9,330 bases of DNA from Deltaproteobacteria bacterium. GTDB taxonomy: Bacteria > Myxococcota_A > Polyangia > Haliangiales > Haliangiaceae. Location of the stretch: NCBI GenBank assembly GCA_013813945.1, contig JACCQV010000479.1, positions 1 to 9,330 of the forward strand, written 5' to 3'. Position 1 is the stretch's first letter. Every line of letters starts with the position of its first letter. Shown in pieces: positions 4,184 through 9,330 of the stretch. The notes beneath the pieces were generated by a model. The model saw nothing but the letters and a program-made list of their open reading frames with translations. It was not told the origin of the DNA and searched no databases. The translations under genes and the position numbers were made by a program.

Positions 4184-7027
4184 ATGGACTCATCGAAGCT
4201 TACGGCTTCGCGCGCGGGCGCGGATCGGTCTGTCGTGACTCCACCGGTCACCTGGGAGAACAACACGCCGCTGCCGGACGCACCCGCCAGCGCCGGTGAA
4301 GGAACCGAGGAGACGCCGGTCTTCGACGCCTCCGAGCTCGCGGACGTGGGGGATGGGTTCGGCGAGGGCGAAGGCGAGCACACGGTCGTGGTCAGCTCGG
4401 CGTACGAGCTGCGGCCCCGGTTCACCGGTCGGACCCGCGCGATCGCGAAGCTCCAGGAGCTCGCGGACATGGCGTTCGACACCCGCCAGATCGGGTTTGC
4501 GCTCGTGCTCGGCGACCCCGGCATGGGCAAGAGCCGGATGGTCTCGGAGCTGATCGCACGCATCCGCACTTCGCATCCGACCGCCGTCGCGATGATCGGT
4601 ACCGCGGACGAGAACGCCCACGCGTACGGACCGGTCGCGCGCTCGCTGACAGCGCGGTTCGGGCTGCACCCCGGCGAGGATCAGGCGGAGAGTCGCGACA
4701 AGATCCAGGCAGGCGTCGCCGAGGTCGTCAAGCCGAACCAGGTGCCCGAGGTCGCGCACCTGATCGCGCATCTGCTGCGCGTCCCGTTCGACGACAGCCC
4801 GGTCGTCACCCCGCTGCTCGAATCGCCGCAGCGCCTCGAGGCGCGCCTGTTCATGGCGCTCAAGCGCCTGCTCACCGCCGAGGCCGAGCGTCACCCGGTC
4901 ATCCTGGTGATCGAGAACATCGAGCTCTGCGGCCAGGACACCGTCAACTTCCTCCACTACCTCGCCGCGGGCCTTCGCGACTCACGCGTCGTCATCATCG
5001 GGACCGGCACCCAGGCGCTGTACGCTCGCCACCCGGCGTTCGGAGAGGGCGAGGTCAACCCGACGAAGATCGAGCTCGGAGCCCTCACCGCCGGCGAGGC
5101 CGAGGATCTGCTGCGCGAGCTGTGCCGCCCACTGCACGAGGTCCCGGTCCAGCTGCTCGCGCACGCGAAGACGCTCGGCGGATCACCACGCGCGATCCAC
5201 GAGCTCGTGCGGCTACTGCTCGAGAGCGACTGCATCGTCCGCGAAGGAATCATCTGGCGCGTCGCCCCCAAGAACCTCGCGGCGATCACGTTGCCGCGCA
5301 GCTATGACGAGGTCGTGGCCGCGCGCTTGCGCGTGATGGAGGCGACCGAGCGTCGCGTGCTCGAGATGGCCGCGGTCGTCGGTGAGACGTCGTGGCTCGA
5401 TGCGATCCTCGCCCTCGAGCGCTGGGGGCAGCGGACGTCGGATCCCGATGGACCGACGCTCGGGCAGATCGCGGCGAGCGGCGATCACAGCCGGCTCGGC
5501 GTGGTTGCTGCGATCGGTAAGCTCGTCGAGCGCGAGTGGCTCGCCGAGGTCCCGCAGTCCTCGATCGCAGGTGAACGCGAGCTGCGGATCGCGAACCCGA
5601 AGCTGTGGGCGCTCGTCTACAAGGGCATCGACGAGACCAAGCGTCGCGGCTACCACGCCGCCGTCGCACGCTGGCTCGAGCTGCACCCCGAGGGCCGTGG
5701 TCCCGCGGCGCAGGAAGAAGTCGGCCGTCACCTCGCGCTCGCAGGGGAGGCGCGCGATGCGGCGACTCGCTATCGCCGAGCCGCCGAGGCTGCGCGCAGT
5801 CAGTTCGCAAACGAGACGGCGATCCGCCTGTTCGATCGCACGCTCGCCTGCATCGGCGACACGGATCTCGCCGCACGGATCCACATCTGGCACGACCTCG
5901 GATCGGTGTACGAGCTGATCGGTGACTTCGAGGCGGCGCTCGGCGCGTTCGAGCGCATGCTGCGCCTGTCCTGGGTTGCCGCAAGCAAGACCAAGGCGGC
6001 CGTCGCATTCAACAAGATGGGGCGCGTGTGGCGCCGCAAGGGCGACCTCAAGCTCGCACTCGAGTACCTCGAGCGCGGGCTGGAGCTGTTCCGCGGTGCC
6101 AACGATCAGCGCGGCATCGCTGGCTCGCTCGATGACATCGGCAAGTCGCTCCACATGCTCGGCCGCTACGACGAGGCGCACTCGAAGATCACCGAGGCGC
6201 TCGCGCGTCGCGGCAAGGGCGGCGACAAGCGTGCGATCGCGACCTCGCTGTCCCGGCTCGGCGAGGTCCAGCAGGATCGCGGTCAGTACGAGAACGCGCT
6301 GACCTGCCACCAGGAAGCATACGAGCTGCGCAAGGCGGCCGGTGATCGCTGGGGGCAGATCGTCTCCCAGAACAACCTCGCCGCGCTCGCGTTCGAGGTC
6401 GGCGATTTCGCCGAGGCGCGGACGAACTGGGTCGCGGGGCTCGCCGAATCCGAGGACATCGGGGCCCTGCCCCTATCTGCGCTGATCCTGACCAACCTCG
6501 GTGAGGTCTCGCTGGTCGAGGGCAAGCTCGACGAGGCGCGCAGCCGCCTGGAGAACGCGCTCGAGATCATCGAGGACATCGAGGATCGCGGGCTCGAGTC
6601 GGAGTGTTGCCGCCACCTCGCGCAGCTCGAGAAGCAGCAGGGCCACGCCGCCGATGCCAAGGAGCTCGCCGAGCGCGCGCTCGTGGTGGCCAAGAAGGCC
6701 GGGCTCCGCGAGAAGGAGGCGCAGGCCTACCTGACCATCGGCGACGTGCTCTCGGCGAGCATCTTCGATGCCGGGGATGCCACCGAGTCGTCCGCAGGCC
6801 TGGCGCCTGCCGCCGTCGCGTTCACCAGGGCGGTCGAGATCGTCCGTAGCATCCGCAACGAGGCCGCGCTCGGCAAGGCGTTGCTGGCATTCGGCCGCTA
6901 CAAGGCGGAGGTGGGCGATATCGCCGGTGGCAAGGACATGATTCGCGACGCGATCATGGTCTTCAGCAAGCTCGGCCTGGGGCGTCCGGCCGCGGCCGCC
7001 GACAAGCTTCTCGCCTCGCTCAGCTGA
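4184..7027 (+). CDS. Orphan P-loop ATPase (AAA_16/STAND-like) with C-terminal TPR array
   Basis: 947 residues. Residues 1-70 are acidic and disordered-looking. PRFTGR (78-83) opens the NTPase module. Walker A is GDPGMGKS (110-117). The Walker B region is PVILVIENIEL (238-248), where the usual ED or DD is Glu244-Asn245 and the common HWAD is lost. GGSP (332-335) matches the STAND GxP motif. A helical/winged-helix region follows (about 370-500). From about 560 to the end lie TPR units whose helix-A motif recurs at 571, 611, 651, 691, 731, 771, 811 and 851, exactly 40 residues apart, plus a ninth at 902 after an 11-residue insert. Such proteins act as ATP-driven signal-responsive scaffolds; relatives are often fused to Ser/Thr kinases or cyclases, but no such domain is present. 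Start: the open frame reaches TTG 4118, but that TTG is part of a -35 box. ATG 4184 has GTGGA 6 bases upstream. It is cytosolic, and its partner is unknown. Confidence 0.88.
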   Translation: MDSSKLTASRAGADRSVVTPPVTWENNTPLPDAPASAGEGTEETPVFDASELADVGDGFGEGEGEHTVVVSSAYELRPRFTGRTRAIAKLQELADMAFDTRQIGFALVLGDPGMGKSRMVSELIARIRTSHPTAVAMIGTADENAHAYGPVARSLTARFGLHPGEDQAESRDKIQAGVAEVVKPNQVPEVAHLIAHLLRVPFDDSPVVTPLLESPQRLEARLFMALKRLLTAEAERHPVILVIENIELCGQDTVNFLHYLAAGLRDSRVVIIGTGTQALYARHPAFGEGEVNPTKIELGALTAGEAEDLLRELCRPLHEVPVQLLAHAKTLGGSPRAIHELVRLLLESDCIVREGIIWRVAPKNLAAITLPRSYDEVVAARLRVMEATERRVLEMAAVVGETSWLDAILALERWGQRTSDPDGPTLGQIAASGDHSRLGVVAAIGKLVEREWLAEVPQSSIAGERELRIANPKLWALVYKGIDETKRRGYHAAVARWLELHPEGRGPAAQEEVGRHLALAGEARDAATRYRRAAEAARSQFANETAIRLFDRTLACIGDTDLAARIHIWHDLGSVYELIGDFEAALGAFERMLRLSWVAASKTKAAVAFNKMGRVWRRKGDLKLALEYLERGLELFRGANDQRGIAGSLDDIGKSLHMLGRYDEAHSKITEALARRGKGGDKRAIATSLSRLGEVQQDRGQYENALTCHQEAYELRKAAGDRWGQIVSQNNLAALAFEVGDFAEARTNWVAGLAESEDIGALPLSALILTNLGEVSLVEGKLDEARSRLENALEIIEDIEDRGLESECCRHLAQLEKQQGHAADAKELAERALVVAKKAGLREKEAQAYLTIGDVLSASIFDAGDATESSAGLAPAAVAFTRAVEIVRSIRNEAALGKALLAFGRYKAEVGDIAGGKDMIRDAIMVFSKLGLGRPAAAADKLLASLS

Positions 7028-7034
7028 TCTTGAT

Positions 7035-7081
7035 CTTCGGTAGCGCGAAGCGTGCGTTGGTGACTTGCCAGGTCAGCTTCG
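7035..7081 (+). promoter_or_regulatory. Leader of the TerC gene with two mutually exclusive hairpins
   Basis: CTTCG (7035-7039) can pair with CGAAG (7046-7050). The same CGAAGC (7046-7051) can instead pair with GCTTCG (7076-7081), and TGAC (7061-7064) with GTCA (7072-7075) then extends the second structure. This resembles a small conformational switch, but the stems are only 5-6 bp. The element does not resemble the yybP-ykoY manganese riboswitch known upstream of some TerC/Alx genes. Confidence 0.3.
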
Positions 7082-7104
7082 ACTAGGCATGGTTCCCGTT
7101 CGCG

Positions 7105-8145
7105 ATGTTCTGGTTCTGGGTCGGTTTCTTCACGCTCGTCGCGGCGCTCCTCACGCTCGATCTGGGCGTGCTGAACCGCAAGGCGCACGTCCCCACGATC
7201 AAGAGCGCGGCGTACTGGACGATGGGCTGGATGTCCCTCGGCTTCGCGTTCTCGGGCTTCGTCTGGTTGATGTACGAGAACGGGTGGCTCGGCGCCGGGT
7301 TGATCGGCAAGGGCGTCGGCGGCCACGGTAACGAGGCCACGATCACCTACATCTCGGCGTACCTGCTCGAGTACGCGCTGTCGGTCGACAACATCTTCGT
7401 CATCTCGCTGCTGTTCACCAGCTTCCGGATCCCGCCGCAGTACCAGCACCGGGTGCTGTTCTGGGGAATCCTCGGCGCCATCGTCTTCCGGTTGATCATG
7501 CTCGGCGGCGGCGCCTACCTCGCCCACCGCTTCAGCTGGATCTTATACGTGTTCGGCGCCTACCTCGTGTTCCAGGGCGTCAAGCTGTTCCGGCACAACG
7601 ACGAGGACGAGTTCGACCAGAACAAGAGCCTCGCGGTGCGCGTGCTGCGCAAGTTCGTCAAGGTCGTCGACGGTGACTACGGCGGCAAGTTCATGGTGCG
7701 AGTCGATGGTCGCCGCGCACTGACGACCGTCGCGGTGTGCCTCGTCTCGATCGAGCTCACCGACATCGTGTTCGCGCTCGACTCGATCCCGGCCGTCCTC
7801 TCGGTCAGCCAGGAGACGTTCATCATGGTGACGTCGAACATCTTCGCGATCATGGGGCTGCGCTCGCTGTACTTCGTGCTCGCCGGCGCGATGGCGCAGT
7901 TCCAGTACCTGAAGCTTGCACTCGCCGTTCTGCTCGTCGGTATCGGGTTGAAGATGGTCTTCCACGACCACTACAAGGTCAGCCACGTCGTCTCCCTCGG
8001 TGCGATCGCCACCATCATCGGTACCGGTGTGATCGCCTCGATCGTCGCGACCAGGCGCGCCCTCAAGAAGGCCGCAGTCTCCGGTGAGCCGCCGCCTCCC
8101 AGCGATCCGCCGGCGGGTCCCGTGTCGCCGCCTGGCGCCGTCTAA
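7105..8145 (+). CDS. TerC/Alx-family integral membrane metal transporter
   Basis: 346 residues, inner-membrane protein with about 8-9 hydrophobic segments. TerC/Alx/MeeY/MeeF-type proteins are linked to Mn(II) export and to tellurite or alkaline-pH phenotypes. The two inverted-repeat family signatures are present: LEYALSVDNIFV (88-99, Glu89/Asp95) and ELTDIVFALDSIPA (217-230, Glu217/Asp220/Asp226). The N-terminus MFWFWVGFFTLVAALLTLDLGV with Asp19 is also typical. A charged cytoplasmic loop (162-190) separates the halves, and a Pro-rich tail (329-343) ends the protein. ATG 7105 is the only start after the in-frame stop at 7084; no good ribosome site precedes it. The gene lies 77 bases after the ATPase gene with a foldable leader, so it may be read through from upstream or controlled separately. 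Its stop overlaps the convergent acetyltransferase stop. The precise metal cannot be told from sequence. Confidence 0.95.
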   Translation: MFWFWVGFFTLVAALLTLDLGVLNRKAHVPTIKSAAYWTMGWMSLGFAFSGFVWLMYENGWLGAGLIGKGVGGHGNEATITYISAYLLEYALSVDNIFVISLLFTSFRIPPQYQHRVLFWGILGAIVFRLIMLGGGAYLAHRFSWILYVFGAYLVFQGVKLFRHNDEDEFDQNKSLAVRVLRKFVKVVDGDYGGKFMVRVDGRRALTTVAVCLVSIELTDIVFALDSIPAVLSVSQETFIMVTSNIFAIMGLRSLYFVLAGAMAQFQYLKLALAVLLVGIGLKMVFHDHYKVSHVVSLGAIATIIGTGVIASIVATRRALKKAAVSGEPPPPSDPPAGPVSPPGAV

Positions 8146-9104
8146 CGGACGACGACGAGCATCTCGGTCTCCATGACCTCCTCGGCCCAGCGTCGCTTGT
8201 AGTCCATCTCGGTCCCGAGGTCGTAACGGCCGATCCGTTCGGCACAGAGCTCGAGGATCTGGTGGTACTGCAGCAGCCCACCGAGGCCGAGGTCGGCGTG
8301 ATCGTCGTCGTACGAGAACTGCAGACCGCGGTACTCGCTGTCGAGGACAGCACCGAGGATGTAGCCGATATCGCGATCGTCCTTGCGCGCGAACAGCGTG
8401 CGCTGCTGGCCGAGCTCGCACAGCCGCGGCAGCATGAGGCCATAGAACGCGCGCATCGAGCCCACCGAGATGCCGACTCCATCACGCGCTTTCCAGCTCC
8501 TCGCCTCGACGTCCTGGATCCGGGCGTAGAGCTCCTTCGCGCGCGCGGGTTCGATGCGCACGCTCTCGAAGGTCACGTGCTGATCGGCGGCAGCACGCAG
8601 GCTCTTGCGCAGTGACTTGCGAAGCTCTCGCGATCGGCGCGAGAGGAATCCGTCGATGCCGCCTTCGAGGCTCGCGACGTGACGCGTCGTCGGCGTTCCG
8701 CGGCGGCGCTCCCAGCGGCCCGGCAGCGCGCGCTCGAGCGCGATCCGCTGCGGGCCATCGGCGGTCATGCCCGCGAGGATCGCGAGCTGCCAGTCACGAC
8801 GTGCGGCAAGGACCGGCACGACCTCCTCGGCCAGCGCTTGCGGATCGCGGCCGACGAGCGGTGACGCGAGCCCCCACGCGAGCTCGATCGGCTCGATGTA
8901 CGGAAAGCCGGCCGGATGCACGCCGCGCGCGGCCGCGAGGAAGCCGTGCTCGCCGCGAAACGAGAATGCGGCGCGCGGCGGCATCAACGCGGCGGACGCC
9001 GACAGGATCCACGCGCTCGACGAGCAGAACCGGTCGATCGCCGGGGTGACCGCGATCTCGCGATCGAAGTCGTCGGCGTGGGCCGCGAGGTCGACCGGTT
9101 GCAC
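8142..9104 (-). CDS. GNAT acetyltransferase, BioF2/CelD-like (Acetyltransf_6, FemAB-related)
   Basis: 320 residues from GTG 9104. Family members transfer acyl or aminoacyl groups and are often found near cell-envelope or exopolysaccharide genes; the substrate here is unknown. Family blocks seen are the basic helix SRRSRELRKSLRKSLRAA (156-173), ELYARIQDVEARSWKARDG (191-209, the SWK motif), the acyl-CoA-fold core DIGYILGAVLDSEYRGLQFSYDDDH (245-269), LGLGGLLQYHQI (272-283) and the C-terminal YDLGTEMDYKRRWAEE (294-309). The N-terminal 140 residues form the usual degenerate first GNAT half, with RFCSSSAWILSAS (25-37). Start: the frame is open up to GTG 9236, but that extension is Pro/Gly-rich, overlaps the divergent lipoprotein gene and looks non-coding. 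GTG 9104 has no Shine-Dalgarno but a TGCTACGCT box ends 6 bases upstream. Its stop TAG shares bases with the terC stop on the other strand. Confidence 0.88.
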   Translation of the reverse strand: MQPVDLAAHADDFDREIAVTPAIDRFCSSSAWILSASAALMPPRAAFSFRGEHGFLAAARGVHPAGFPYIEPIELAWGLASPLVGRDPQALAEEVVPVLAARRDWQLAILAGMTADGPQRIALERALPGRWERRRGTPTTRHVASLEGGIDGFLSRRSRELRKSLRKSLRAAADQHVTFESVRIEPARAKELYARIQDVEARSWKARDGVGISVGSMRAFYGLMLPRLCELGQQRTLFARKDDRDIGYILGAVLDSEYRGLQFSYDDDHADLGLGGLLQYHQILELCAERIGRYDLGTEMDYKRRWAEEVMETEMLVVVR

Positions 9105-9110
9105 GGGCGA

Positions 9111-9119
9111 AGCGTAGCA
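9111..9119 (-). promoter_or_regulatory. Possible extended -10 for the acetyltransferase gene
   Basis: Minus-strand TGC followed by TACGCT, keeping T1, A2 and T6 and the TGn extension. It ends 6 bases before GTG 9104, so the mRNA would start at the GTG. A TTGCGA at 9142-9137 could be a -35, but the 20-base spacing is long. Confidence 0.4.
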
Positions 9120-9164
9120 GCGCCAGTGTCGTTTGATCGCAACACCCTGCCCGCCTGGTACCGG

Positions 9165-9187
9165 CCCCGCCGCGCATCCCGGCGGGG
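9165..9187. repeat. Perfect 8-bp GC palindrome in the divergent intergenic region
   Basis: CCCCGCCG (9165-9172), a 7-base gap, and CGGCGGGG (9180-9187). It lies between the candidate -10 boxes of the divergent acetyltransferase and lipoprotein genes, suitable for a regulator binding site shared by both. In DNA this GC-rich, chance occurrence is possible. Confidence 0.4.
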
Positions 9188-9209
9188 GTGGCCCGGGCAC
9201 GGCGATTGC

Positions 9210-9218
9210 TGCGATACT
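9210..9218 (+). promoter_or_regulatory. Possible extended -10 for the right-hand lipoprotein gene
   Basis: TGC followed by GATACT (4 of 6 to consensus). It ends 8 bases before ATG 9227, which has no Shine-Dalgarno sequence, so the transcript could be leaderless or nearly so. Confidence 0.4.
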
Positions 9219-9226
9219 CACGATCA

Positions 9227-9330
9227 ATGCGTGCACTTCTTGCGGTGTTCATGGCCGGCATGCTCCTGGGCACGGGGTGCGCGGCGAACAGCTACCAGAT
9301 CCCATCCTCGGAGCTCACGCGCCTCAGCAT
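9227..9330 (+). CDS. Lipoprotein, N-terminal part only (runs off right edge)
   Basis: The frame opens at ATG 9227 and is unbroken for 34 codons to the window end. Residues 1-17 are a signal peptide (MRALLAVFMAGMLLGTG) followed by Cys18, with the GTGC context resembling GVGC in the lipoprotein at 2196. The mature part begins CAANSYQIPSSELTRLS. I do not recognise the family from so short a piece. It is divergent from the acetyltransferase gene, from which it is separated by 122 bases containing a palindrome. Confidence 0.7.
   Translation, partial: MRALLAVFMAGMLLGTGCAANSYQIPSSELTRLS

Noticed and set aside
5213..6310. 365-residue minus-strand ORF opposite the ATPase/TPR gene
   Set aside because: It mirrors the codon bias of the real gene and shows no recognisable domain.
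4184..7027. Antiphage STAND (Avs-like) defence protein
   Set aside because: No effector domain (nuclease, TIR, protease) is present at the N-terminus and no defence or mobile genes lie nearby; a general signalling role fits better.
7028..7104. yybP-ykoY manganese riboswitch before terC
   Set aside because: The leader is too short and lacks the conserved loop sequences of that riboswitch; only two short alternative hairpins are visible.
9105..9236. 44-residue N-terminal extension of the acetyltransferase
   Set aside because: It is Pro/Gly-rich, overlaps the divergent lipoprotein start and contains the palindrome and both candidate promoters; no family similarity.

Overview
The window is GC-rich chromosomal DNA. 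Its coding strands show strong third-position G/C bias, several GTG starts, and long meaningless antisense ORFs. The gene content suggests a Gram-negative bacterium with large, signalling-rich genomes, most likely a myxobacterium or relative (Myxococcota). The pointers are a stand-alone AAA/STAND-type ATPase with TPRs, outer-membrane-type lipoproteins with low-complexity tails, and a FemAB/BioF2-like acetyltransferase. The taxonomic guess is inference from style, not a database match. No mobile element, tRNA, rRNA or CRISPR array was seen. Coding density is high: the longest gaps are about 120-130 bp and both are divergent promoter regions.

Layout. (1) Minus strand, 1-2065: a D-2-hydroxyacid dehydrogenase (glyoxylate/hydroxypyruvate reductase type) followed, with a 4-base GTGA overlap, by a protein that looks like a degenerate MurG/diacylglycerol-glucosyltransferase GT-B fold and runs off the left edge. 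(2) Plus strand, 2196-4114: two envelope genes. One is a lipoprotein with an aromatic YxWxxxxxWY segment, a proline-rich stalk and a duplicated Lys/Glu/Ala helix. The other is a secreted NodB-type polysaccharide deacetylase with a complete motif set. A strong stem-loop lies between them. (3) Plus strand, 4118-7027: a good sigma70-like promoter and a 947-residue P-loop ATPase with at least nine TPR-like units, eight of them on an exact 40-residue period. (4) Plus strand, 7105-8145: a TerC/Alx-family membrane metal transporter with a small leader that can fold in two mutually exclusive ways. (5) Minus strand, 8142-9104: a GNAT (BioF2/CelD-like) acetyltransferase converging on terC with a 4-base stop-stop overlap. 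(6) Plus strand, 9227 to the right edge: the start of a second lipoprotein, divergent from the acetyltransferase.

The genes do not form one obvious pathway. The recurring theme is the cell envelope: two lipoproteins, a glycan deacetylase, a membrane metal exporter and a glycosyltransferase-like protein. An orphan ATPase/TPR signalling protein sits in the middle under its own promoter. The most unexpected global pattern is that several starts (GTG 3062, GTG 9104, ATG 9227, probably GTG 2065) lack a Shine-Dalgarno sequence. Each instead has a -10-like hexamer ending 6-8 bases before the start codon, the signature of leaderless transcripts. I see no convincing complete novel multi-gene system. 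The best candidates for new biology are the catalytically degenerate GT-B protein, the Lpp-like lipoprotein architecture, the orphan ATPase, and the leaderless-start pattern.
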